From positions 248,001-312,000 of the forward strand of contig NZ_AP012332.1 of assembly GCF_001042655.1 (NCBI RefSeq): DNA of 64,000 bases. Direction: 5' to 3'. The position numbers and the translations under genes are program-made. Under the pieces are notes generated by a model. The model had not been told where the DNA came from and did not search any database. It saw only the letters and a program-made list of their open reading frames with translations. Positions 47,630 to 55,615 of this stretch are shown here, piece by piece. The stretch is from Gardnerella vaginalis ATCC 14018 = JCM 11026 (GTDB lineage: Bacteria > Actinomycetota > Actinomycetes > Actinomycetales > Bifidobacteriaceae). Numbering within the stretch: the stretch's first letter is position 1; every line of letters starts with the position of its first letter.

Positions 47630-48061
47630 ATGGCTCCAAAAAAGAAAGTCTCTGCGCTTATTAAGCTCGAGATTCAGGCTGGTAAAGCAAATCCAGCCCC
47701 ACCACTGGGTCCTGCTTTAGGCTCCCACGGCGTAAACATCATGGACTTCTGCAAGGCCTATAACGACCAGACGAAGGACAAGATGGGTCAGATCGTCCCA
47801 GTAGAGATTACTGTTTACGAAGATCGTTCCTTTACATTTATTCTTAAGACTCCACCAGCTGCTGCTTTGTTGCTTAAGGCTGCTGGCATTCCTAAGGGCA
47901 CCGAGAACCCATTGACCCACAAGGTTGGCTCTGTGACTAAGGCTCAGGTGCGCGAAATCGCCGAAATCAAGATGCCAGATCTTTCTGCACGAGATGTTGA
48001 AGCTGGTATGAAGATTATCGCGGGCACTGCTCGCTCGATGGGTATTACCGTTACCGACTGA
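47630..48061 (+). CDS. rplK: 50S ribosomal protein L11
   Basis: Binds the GTPase centre of 23S rRNA; needed for the stringent response through RelA. 143 residues with [45 protein letters not shown] (abridged), full length to SMGITVTD. I choose ATG 47630 because AAGAAAGAAG precedes it and the family starts there; a start at 47597 adds 11 basic residues. rplA follows after 15 bases. It is separated from secE-nusG, to which it is often joined. Confidence 0.96.
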   Translation: MAPKKKVSALIKLEIQAGKANPAPPLGPALGSHGVNIMDFCKAYNDQTKDKMGQIVPVEITVYEDRSFTFILKTPPAAALLLKAAGIPKGTENPLTHKVGSVTKAQVREIAEIKMPDLSARDVEAGMKIIAGTARSMGITVTD

Positions 48062-48076
48062 AAGTGAGTGGAAAAA

Positions 48077-48772
48077 ATGGTGAAGCGTTCTAAGAAGTAT
48101 CGTGAAGCGGCTGAGAAGATTGACCGCAACAACCTTTACACCCCAGCTGAGGCTATTGCTTTGCTTAAGAGCATGCCAAAGCACGCTTTCGACGAGTCTG
48201 CTGAGGCTGTTATGCGCCTTAATGTGGATCCTCGCAAGGCGGATCAGTTGGTTCGTGGCGTTGTGAACTTGCCTAATGGCACTGGTAAAACCGCTAAGGT
48301 TTTGGTGTTTGCTCGTGGTCCAAAGGCTACTGAGGCTCAAGAAGCTGGCGCAGACATCGTTGGTGATGACGAGCTTATCGAGAAGGTTGCCGGTGGCTTC
48401 CTTGACTTTGATGCCGTTGTTGCAACCCCAGACATGATGGGCAAGGTTGGTCGCCTTGGTCGTGTGCTTGGTCCTCGTAGCTTGATGCCAAATCCTAAGA
48501 CTGGCACCGTTACAATGGATGTTGCAAAGGCTGTTGCCGATATTAAGGGTGGTAAGATTGAGTTCCGCGTTGATCGTCAGGGCAATCTTTCCTTCCTCTT
48601 TGGCAAGCTTTCCTTCGACGAGAAGGCTCTTGAAGAGAACTTCAAGGCTGTTGCCGATGAGATTCGCCGCTTGAAGCCTACTACCATCAAGGGTCGTTAC
48701 ATTACTAAGGTAACGATTACCTCTACGATGGCTCCTGGTGTTCCAGTGGATATTGCAAGCATTGCTGCGTGA
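48077..48772 (+). CDS. rplA: 50S ribosomal protein L1
   Basis: Forms the L1 stalk and represses its own operon in other bacteria. 231 residues with [56 protein letters not shown] (abridged), [21 protein letters not shown] and [21 protein letters not shown] (abridged). I choose ATG 48077 with GAGTGG upstream; GTG 48068 is an alternative. It is convergent with the PucR-type regulator. Confidence 0.96.
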   Translation: MVKRSKKYREAAEKIDRNNLYTPAEAIALLKSMPKHAFDESAEAVMRLNVDPRKADQLVRGVVNLPNGTGKTAKVLVFARGPKATEAQEAGADIVGDDELIEKVAGGFLDFDAVVATPDMMGKVGRLGRVLGPRSLMPNPKTGTVTMDVAKAVADIKGGKIEFRVDRQGNLSFLFGKLSFDEKALEENFKAVADEIRRLKPTTIKGRYITKVTITSTMAPGVPVDIASIAA

Positions 48773-48859
48773 TTTTAGCCAAGCATAGCTGAGTAATTTT
48801 ATTAGCGCTGAAAATAGTGTGTTCTTTTATAGAATGCGTTGTTTTCGGCGCTTTTTGCT

Positions 48860-50149
48860 TTAGCGCGCAGAATCGCGGATGCGCCCAATCGTAATAGCAG
48901 TTTGTAAAACGTATGCTTCTCTAGGGTCGGTGGCGTCCCAGCCTGTTGTTTGTGCAACTTTGCGCAGTCGATATCGTATTGTGTTTGGGTGCACATTAAG
49001 GTTGTGTGAAGTTTGGTCTAGTGCGCCGCCAAATCGCAAGAAAGCGTCGACTGTTTGCAAAGTCGGGTCGTCTGGGTTGTATGGTGCCAAGCTCTGATAC
49101 ACCTTAGTATATAAGGTTTCTACGGCAGTTTCGTCGCCTATAAGCGCGCGCTCTGGCAGCACGTCGTCGCAGCGTATTATTTGTGGCAAATGTGTTACAG
49201 ATGGCGCAACAGCAAGCGCTGCTAGAGTTGCTGTGATTTCTTCGCATATTTCTTGTGCGCCGACTGCAATTTCGCTTATGCAAATTGGCTTACCTGATTT
49301 TGTAAATACTTCGCAAAGTTTGTTTAGCGCGTCTTGGCTTGGGTTTTCTTTTAAAGCTAGTATGATTATGTGTGACGGGGCGGGAAATTCATCGTTTTCT
49401 TTTGCTTGAGGTTTTGCGGCTATTTTCCATGTTTTTGTTCTAGATGTAATTGCGTCTTTTTGAACGCGGTCTACTATCGCATCGTATGCTCCACATGCGC
49501 CAAGTTGCGTCCATATGGTTCGTCGTAAAGTGTCTGTGTTGTTCTGCGGCGCGTGAGTTGTTGTTTTTCGTGTTGGACTGTCTTCGTTTATATCGAGTGT
49601 TTCGTATGTACCAGCTATTGCTAGGAGCCGCGTATTTTCTTGCCATTGTAAGAGGTGCATTAGTGCGCTTACGCGGCTGTCTGCAATGCCATTCATCAGG
49701 CACGCTCCAATTATTGTGTGTAGTCGCAGGCGTGTTGCTGAGTCGAAGATTTTTCCGTCTCGATTGTCAAATATTCCACTTGTGTCTTCGTTTTTTGGCG
49801 CGCATGGCAGTGGCGTAAATTGTGGTGTTGTGCTAGTAGCTTTTTCTGTAGTTTCGTTTGATTGTTTTCTGCGCCATAAAAGATGATGTTTTTTATGTGT
49901 TTCTGTTTGGTTTTGGTCTTGAGCTTCTTCGGCTTTTTCATCGCTGGTTGCTTGCGATTTTTCCTTAGCTTCGTTTGAGTTCCTATTATAAATATTGTTT
50001 CCGTTTGGCAATATTCCTGTAAGAATTGTTAGAAAATCAACATCTTCTGTGATGTTGCTAGTAGTACTATAGTCTACGTCATAAAGCTTGCTGGTTGTGT
50101 CAGCAGTAGAGTCGCCAGCAACCGCGCTATCGTAAAGTTCGTTGTTCAT
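48860..50149 (-). CDS. PucR/CdaR-type transcriptional regulator
   Basis: 429 residues. The C-terminal HTH_30 domain is clear: FLRFGGALDQTSHNLNVHPNTIRYRLRKVAQTTG (abridged) binds DNA. The central part is a GGDEF-like or PucR domain with no firm motif, and the N-terminal 110 residues are polar and disordered, with a copy of the dispersed 17-base word near the start (50112-50123, VAGDSTA). GGAGGTGA precedes ATG 50149. The start overlaps the upstream gene by four bases, so the two are one transcript. In actinobacteria such regulators control fatty-acid synthesis (FasR-like) or sugar metabolism; the target is unknown. Confidence 0.82.
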   Translation of the reverse strand: MNNELYDSAVAGDSTADTTSKLYDVDYSTTSNITEDVDFLTILTGILPNGNNIYNRNSNEAKEKSQATSDEKAEEAQDQNQTETHKKHHLLWRRKQSNETTEKATSTTPQFTPLPCAPKNEDTSGIFDNRDGKIFDSATRLRLHTIIGACLMNGIADSRVSALMHLLQWQENTRLLAIAGTYETLDINEDSPTRKTTTHAPQNNTDTLRRTIWTQLGACGAYDAIVDRVQKDAITSRTKTWKIAAKPQAKENDEFPAPSHIIILALKENPSQDALNKLCEVFTKSGKPICISEIAVGAQEICEEITATLAALAVAPSVTHLPQIIRCDDVLPERALIGDETAVETLYTKVYQSLAPYNPDDPTLQTVDAFLRFGGALDQTSHNLNVHPNTIRYRLRKVAQTTGWDATDPREAYVLQTAITIGRIRDSAR

Positions 50150-52284
50150 TTGTCACCTCCAATCGTTTCTATATTTAATTTTGGCAACTGTGGCAACTGT
50201 GAAGTATTTTCTATTTTTGTATTTGACGTTATATCTATAATATTATCTCTGCCAAGCAATTTAGACTCTCTTAAAAATGTTAGAGCCGTAAAGAAGAATA
50301 CGAACGTAATAGGGAGCATATGTCGTTCAAAATTGTTTGCAGGAGCCAGCACCATTACTCCCATTAACAGCGCAAGAGGAATATGCAAAACGAGTGTTTT
50401 CCAACGTTTAAGAACGATTTCTGCAACTCCGATAAGCAGTGTGCCAACAACATACAGGTTTCCGTGAATCAGCCAACCTAAAATCGGCGTATTACTCCAC
50501 GATTCAACAGTATTTGAAACACCTGCACGCCATTCCGGTAGCCAGTAGCGTATCCACTCTGAGTTTTTTATGTTGTCAGTATTTATGTAGTATTCTGGTC
50601 CAACATAAGGGATGTCTAGAATGTCAAAATAACCGTAGGATTTGGCTAAGAATGCGTCCGTTGCAACAATTGGACTGTGTTTAACCATAAGCCACCATGC
50701 GTAGTTAAACTTTTTCATGTCGTCTTTTGTAATGTAACGCCAACGGTAGCTCACTTTTTTAGACTGTAAGCCAGAAGATTTTACAGGATCTGCGTCTTGA
50801 GGTGTGTATGCTTCAGCGGTTTGGTTGAGATTAAAAATTGGCGCAATTTCTCGTGCTGCTTTATGAGGTATACTTTTTGGATCTAGTTTTGCGATTCTGG
50901 CTATTTGCTGAAGTTGTACTCCGCGGCTTTCAATAGGATCTCCATTTATTATGGCTCCGCTAGATATGGCTATTATTATGGCTCCGTGTATAAGAATTGT
51001 TGGGAGCAGAATGCATAAAACCCATATTTTCCAACGTTTTATGCTGTAAAACATTAGAAGTACAAATTGAATTACAAGAATATACCACGCATATTTTGCT
51101 GCGATTAGCATAATGCATACGCTTATTATCAGTTCAAGAATCGTATGTTTGCGTGAAATTTTTGTGTTTTGTATTGTGCAGTGTAGTTCGTAAGATATCC
51201 CAAACCACCATACGAATGCAAATGCGAATAATGGTGATTTTGTTAGTGCGATTGTTGAAAAAACTACAAGTGGACTGAATAAAAATATGATTATTACGGC
51301 TGCGCGGAAGAAGATTGGTGTTGGCAAAGCAGCTTGCGTTCCGCTTGTTTTAGATTTAGCCCACGGTGTGTTTAAGAATCGGTTCGCTGTGGCGGCACAA
51401 CACCATGCTGCAAGAATGAATTGCATAATTGCAAGTAGTATGATTCCAGCATCGTTTGATTCGGTAAAATACCGCGATACTGCTGCTACGGCACCGTAAA
51501 TTAATGTTAAAACAATGTTGTGTTGGTCGCTTAAATACGTAGGTTTTGCTGGCCAAAGATAGTGTGCTGTTGGGTAGATGTCTGCTGGAACAAAGCTAAA
51601 GAATCCAATGTATGGTTGTTTTATGCCAGTTATTTGGTTCCATGTCCAGCTGTATTCTCGGATTTGTGAGCAAATATCGGCTCCATAAGCTGCTAGAAGT
51701 GTTATTGGTGCCCACAGCCAGCCGATAATCAGTGTTAGGAAAATGTTTCGTTTTCTACAAGTTGAATGGTAAAAACACCATTTTAGAGTACGTTTTATTG
51801 AAAAAATTATCTTAGGCTTTTTAGCGGCGATGCTTCTAAATGGGTGAAAAAGTGGTTTTGTGATTTTGTAAGTTGTGATTTTTAGTATTTTTAGTATTTT
51901 GTCGTTTTTGTTATTTTTCCCAAAATGAATGATGGATCTTAAAATAGCGTAATAAACGCAGAATACTGCTGCAAAAATAAGTGCGTTAACCCAATTAAAA
52001 TCGGTTAAAGATCCCTGATTGCGGTAAATCACGCCTAAGCTTGTGCAAAGAGCGAGCCATATGCAAGTAAATAGTATTAGTGCTTGAGTCGCAAGCTGAC
52101 TTACGAGATTAAATATTGATGTTTTTGTCAAGCTTGTTTTTGATGTGCTTGTTTTTGGATCGATTTTCATTTCAGATTTCGTATCTGGTTTTATATCGTT
52201 TTTAGTATCTGGTTTTGCATTGCAAGTATCAGTAGGTTCTGCGACTGTTTTTGCGCTCGCATAGTCATTTTTAATGAATTTCAT
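50146..52284 (-). CDS. Large multi-pass membrane protein, DUF6020-like
   Basis: 712 residues from ATG 52284 (MKFIKNDY); the open frame extends 24 residues further upstream. A polar segment of about 60 residues is followed by roughly 13 hydrophobic helices, in the pattern of GT-C glycosyltransferase-like proteins. Landmarks are SQIREYSWTWNQITGIKQPYIGFFSF (abridged), VLTLIYGAVAAVSRYF and TIALTKSPLFAFAFVWWF. The loop AFLAKSYGYFDILDIPYVGPEYYI (abridged) resembles the DUF6020 family as I remember it. An exported sugar or lipid-linked substrate is a guess. Its stop overlaps the regulator start. Confidence 0.7.
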   Translation of the reverse strand: MKFIKNDYASAKTVAEPTDTCNAKPDTKNDIKPDTKSEMKIDPKTSTSKTSLTKTSIFNLVSQLATQALILFTCIWLALCTSLGVIYRNQGSLTDFNWVNALIFAAVFCVYYAILRSIIHFGKNNKNDKILKILKITTYKITKPLFHPFRSIAAKKPKIIFSIKRTLKWCFYHSTCRKRNIFLTLIIGWLWAPITLLAAYGADICSQIREYSWTWNQITGIKQPYIGFFSFVPADIYPTAHYLWPAKPTYLSDQHNIVLTLIYGAVAAVSRYFTESNDAGIILLAIMQFILAAWCCAATANRFLNTPWAKSKTSGTQAALPTPIFFRAAVIIIFLFSPLVVFSTIALTKSPLFAFAFVWWFGISYELHCTIQNTKISRKHTILELIISVCIMLIAAKYAWYILVIQFVLLMFYSIKRWKIWVLCILLPTILIHGAIIIAISSGAIINGDPIESRGVQLQQIARIAKLDPKSIPHKAAREIAPIFNLNQTAEAYTPQDADPVKSSGLQSKKVSYRWRYITKDDMKKFNYAWWLMVKHSPIVATDAFLAKSYGYFDILDIPYVGPEYYINTDNIKNSEWIRYWLPEWRAGVSNTVESWSNTPILGWLIHGNLYVVGTLLIGVAEIVLKRWKTLVLHIPLALLMGVMVLAPANNFERHMLPITFVFFFTALTFLRESKLLGRDNIIDITSNTKIENTSQLPQLPKLNIETIGGDK

Positions 52285-52381
52285 AGTGACCCACTGATTT
52301 TTAATCCTATAAATAATGTGTGTAAAGTACTTGTGTAAATTATACCTGTTGCACAATCTTTTTAAATTATATTAAAATTTC

Positions 52382-52394
52382 TATAATTTCTGTA
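52382..52394 (+). promoter_or_regulatory. -10 element of a probably leaderless birA message
   Basis: TATAAT at 52382-52387, then 6 bases to ATG 52394, with no ribosome site. The -35 region is T-rich and weak. Confidence 0.5.
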
Positions 52395-53386
52395 TGAGTA
52401 ATTTTTTTGAACGCACTAAAAATGTTGCAGACGGTTTTGTTTATTTTGACGTTATTGATTCAACACAGAATTATGCACGCAAAATTCTCGCTGATGGGTG
52501 TACTGATGATTGCAACAATATCTGTTTTATAAAAAGACAAGACGAATTGCCTGCGATTTATGTTGTTGCTGCTTGCCATCAGACAGCTGGCAAAGGAAGA
52601 TTGTGTAGAAAATGGGTTAGTAAGCCATTCGAAAGTTTACTAGCTTCTTTTGCCACGATTTTGCCAAGTAGCATTGTTAAGAATCCAAGTTACAATGGTT
52701 GGCTGCCTATAATTGCTGGTCTTGCTGCGCGAGATTCGATTATTGGCGCGCTAAAAGAGTTTGGCTCTGCGCAGATTGAAAATGGGGAATTGCCAGATTA
52801 TAGCAAAATCAGTCTTAAATGGCCTAATGATATTTTTATTGGTGACTGTAAAGAAGGTGGAGTTTTAACGGAGATTGTTTTGACTCCAAAAACGGTTGCT
52901 GGCGATATTGCCGATTCTAATATTGGAGTTATTTTCGGGATTGGTTTAAATCTTTTTATGGATAAGCAGTCACTTCCAATCGAGGAAGCAACTTCGCTTA
53001 AAATGCATTACGATAATCTGCCAGATTTTGCTGAGCTTGGGGATAATATAGCCGCGCGATTGGTGGAAAATCTTAGGATTAGGTTGGGGAAGTTTGTAAA
53101 GAATACGAATGAATACTCTTTGGATCTGCTTAAAGAAGCGAGCGAAGCATGTTGGACGTTGGGGCGCAAGGTGATTGTTCGCGCGCCGAATGATGACGGT
53201 TTGGGGATTGATGCTGGAGTTGACGATTCTAATCACGCTGATGCTTATGATGTTGGTGCAAAAAGTTTTACTAGTGTAGAAGGAGTTGCTCAAAATCTTA
53301 TGCGTGATGCTTCTATTCAAGTGCGTAAGGATTCTGGGCAGATAATAACTGTTCGTACTGGTGATGTTTGTGCTGTGCGAATCTAG
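52394..53386 (+). CDS. birA: Biotin-[acetyl-CoA-carboxylase] ligase
   Basis: Attaches biotin to carboxyl-carrier proteins. 330 residues. The motif AACHQTAGKGRLCRKWVS covers the biotinyl-AMP loop (usually GRGRxGR, here GKGRLCR) and LKWPNDIFIGDCKEGGVLTEI the substrate lysine and binding strand. A C-terminal SH3-like domain follows. No N-terminal HTH, so it is the non-repressor form. A copy of the dispersed 17-base word lies in a loop at 52894-52905 (TVAGDIAD). The stop is followed within a few bases by repeat remnants. Confidence 0.9.
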   Translation: MSNFFERTKNVADGFVYFDVIDSTQNYARKILADGCTDDCNNICFIKRQDELPAIYVVAACHQTAGKGRLCRKWVSKPFESLLASFATILPSSIVKNPSYNGWLPIIAGLAARDSIIGALKEFGSAQIENGELPDYSKISLKWPNDIFIGDCKEGGVLTEIVLTPKTVAGDIADSNIGVIFGIGLNLFMDKQSLPIEEATSLKMHYDNLPDFAELGDNIAARLVENLRIRLGKFVKNTNEYSLDLLKEASEACWTLGRKVIVRAPNDDGLGIDAGVDDSNHADAYDVGAKSFTSVEGVAQNLMRDASIQVRKDSGQIITVRTGDVCAVRI

Positions 53387-53627
53387 GTGCATTCGCGCGC
53401 TTAGACTGCGCGAAGGACATTTGCGCTTTTTGTAGTTTGACACGCCGTGAATCAGCTACAAACTCGGGAAAACTTTCCGCATTTTGTTGTTGATTTTGTG
53501 GTTTTAAGCAACATTTTCGGGAAAATCTTCCCGACTTTGTAGTTCGACACGCCATTTTGAGCAACATTCTCGGGAAAATGATTTTGCGTTTGTTTTCAAA
53601 ATTGCCAAATACGTAAACAATCTCGGG
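53386..53627. repeat. Composite of repeat families 2, 3 and 4
   Basis: A family 2 remnant (hairpin ATTCGCGCG..., loop CTTAGAC, about 53389-53420), a family 3 pair in opposite orientations (about 53453-53495 and 53509-53553), a third family 3 fragment (53562-53580) and a family 4 unit (53584-53627) lie end to end. The rest of 53387-54057 is AT-rich leader of the surface-protein gene. Confidence 0.8.
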
Positions 53628-53903
53628 ATAAGAGATAGGCAGAGTGAAGAGTGGTGGGATGTCGGCGTGTTGCGTGTGTGGGTTGTGTGGAATGTTGATT
53701 TTTCAATGGTTTTATAGTGTTAGTGTTCTTGTCTGAGTAGTTTCCTGAGAAAAGTCTGGGAAAATTCTTTAAAAACCTTGAAATAATGTATTTTTACGGT
53801 TTTATTAGTGTTAATCCGCAAATATTATGGTGAAAATAGTTTTTATTGTGGATTAGTTTGTGTGTAACATTATTTTTTTCTGTTTGTTTTGTGTGGTTGC
53901 CTC

Positions 53904-53934
53904 TTGACTTTTTTAAACGGGGGGGGGGTATGTT
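53904..53934 (+). promoter_or_regulatory. Promoter with ten G in its spacer
   Basis: TTGACT at 53904-53909 and TATGTT at 53929-53934 are separated by 19 bases, of which 53919-53928 are ten consecutive G. Loss of two G would give the optimal 17-base spacing. It lies about 125 bases upstream of the surface-protein ATG. Confidence 0.65.
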
Positions 53935-54057
53935 AATAACAGCTGCTAGCTAGATGCTCTAGATGGTGGTTATCCACAATGTTTCGGAAATGTTGTTGGA
54001 TGTTTAAAATTTCTCTTCGCGTGTTTTACGTGGAGGAGAAGAAGAAAGGAAATTAAA

Positions 54058-55272
54058 ATGATGAATAAGAAGGCTATCGCCGCTTTCGCTGCTGGCGCAA
54101 CTTTGCTTGCTGGCTTCGCAATGGCAACCCCAGCATTCGCTGCTGATGGCGGTGCAAATACTCAGTCTCAGGAAGTTAAGAAGTCTAAGGCTGATTTGAA
54201 GAAAGAATTAGATACCGCTCGTGCTAATTATGAGGCAGCTGTTGCAGCTGAGAAGGCTGCTGATGAAGCTGCCACTAAGGCTGCTGCTGCTTTGCAGACT
54301 GTTGGTGCTAAGCCAGCTGATGCTAATGATGGTAGCGTGAAGATTGAAGAGGATAATGGTCATCTTAAGGTAACTACTACCGATGCCGCAAAGGTAAAGG
54401 AAAAAGAAGCTGCTGAAAAGTATGTAAATGCTTACAACGCTGATGTTGATGCTAAGGCTGCTAAGACTGCTGCTGAGCAGGATAAGAATGTTAAGGCTAC
54501 TGCTTATCTTGCTGCCGAGCAGGCTTATGCTAAGGCTCCAGAACCAAAGGCTGCTCCATCTGATGATCAGAAGAAGGCTGAGGCTGTTGAGGCTGTTAAG
54601 ACTGCTAAGTTGCATCTTGATGATGCTTTTGCTGCTTATACTAAGGATTATGCTGAGTATGAGAAGGCTAAGGCTACTTTGGCTGGTAAGGTAGCTGCTC
54701 AGGAAGCTGCTCAGAAGGCTTTGAAGGCTGCTCAGGATGCTTTGGAAGCTTACAAGGTTTCTGCTAAGAATGATTCTGCTTTGGCTCAGCGTCTTACTGA
54801 TGCTGTAGCTCGTGCTCAGGCTAAGGTTGATTTTGCTGTTGCTGAGACTGCTAAGGCTACTAAGGATTATGATGAGGCTAAGGCTAAGGCTGTTGCTTCT
54901 ACTGCTAAGTATAATGCTGCTTTGACTAAGTACAAGGCTGCTTATAATGATGCAGTTCGTTTGGGAGTGAACCCTGCTGTTCTTCCTGCTGTTGTGACTT
55001 CTGATCCTTTGGCTCCTAATTTTGAGGATGTTCCAGGTGCTGCTAAGGCTATGAATGATGCTGCTAGTGGCAAGCTTGGTAAGGCTGCTCAGCAGGAGGC
55101 TGGTAAGGCTGCTGCTGGTAAGGCTGCTGCTAAGGGTGAGCTTGCTGCTAAGGGTGGTCATGGTAAGTCTGGCGAGAAGCTTGGTAATGCTGGTGTTGGT
55201 GTTGCTTTGACTGCTTTGGCTGCTTCTATGCTTGCTGGTATGGGTGCTGCTGTTCGCAAGATGCGTCACTAA
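54058..55272 (+). CDS. Ala-rich coiled-coil surface protein
   Basis: 404 residues. A signal peptide (AIAAFAAGATLLAGFAMATPAFA, abridged) ends near residue 28 (AFA-ADGG). Residues about 40-320 are Ala/Lys/Glu heptads, a long coiled coil. The C-terminus has a Gly/Lys-rich spacer, KLGNAGVG, one hydrophobic helix (VALTALAASMLAGMGAAV) and the basic tail RKMRH. This is the layout of a sortase substrate, but LPxTG is missing; LGNAG may be a degenerate form, or the helix may simply anchor it. AAAGGAA lies before ATG 54058. Codon use is strongly biased (GCT, AAG), as in highly expressed genes. The upstream promoter may be phase-variable. Confidence 0.8.
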   Translation: MMNKKAIAAFAAGATLLAGFAMATPAFAADGGANTQSQEVKKSKADLKKELDTARANYEAAVAAEKAADEAATKAAAALQTVGAKPADANDGSVKIEEDNGHLKVTTTDAAKVKEKEAAEKYVNAYNADVDAKAAKTAAEQDKNVKATAYLAAEQAYAKAPEPKAAPSDDQKKAEAVEAVKTAKLHLDDAFAAYTKDYAEYEKAKATLAGKVAAQEAAQKALKAAQDALEAYKVSAKNDSALAQRLTDAVARAQAKVDFAVAETAKATKDYDEAKAKAVASTAKYNAALTKYKAAYNDAVRLGVNPAVLPAVVTSDPLAPNFEDVPGAAKAMNDAASGKLGKAAQQEAGKAAAGKAAAKGELAAKGGHGKSGEKLGNAGVGVALTALAASMLAGMGAAVRKMRH

Positions 55273-55310
55273 GCATTATTTACCACCTTATTTAGGGTTT
55301 GCGCTCAACG

Positions 55311-55360
55311 ACTGGTGTGGTGTTTTGTAGGGAAGCATCACACTGGTTTATTCCCGATTC
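55311..55360 (+). terminator. Terminator of surface-protein gene
   Basis: ACTGGTGTGGTG (55311-55322) pairs with CATCACACTGGT (55336-55347), followed by a T-rich stretch. 55361-55615 contains no gene; 55571-55586 is an inverted family 4 fragment. Confidence 0.8.
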
Positions 55361-55615
55361 TCTTTGGTTTTATTGTTTTAACATTGGTTTGCTATTGTTT
55401 TTCTTTTCTTCCCAGTGTTGATTCGTTTGGCTTGTTGGGTTTTGGGTGTTGAGTGTTGTTGCTTTCGGTTTTGTTTGCTACTAGGGGCTTTCAAAACCGG
55501 AAGCATTTTTTTGTTTTTGTTTATTCTCGCTCGTGTTTGTGCGTGTTTTGTAGTCAGATTTGGTGTTTTGGTAAACAAACGCGGGAATAGGCTCTTATGT
55601 TTTGACCTTGATAGC

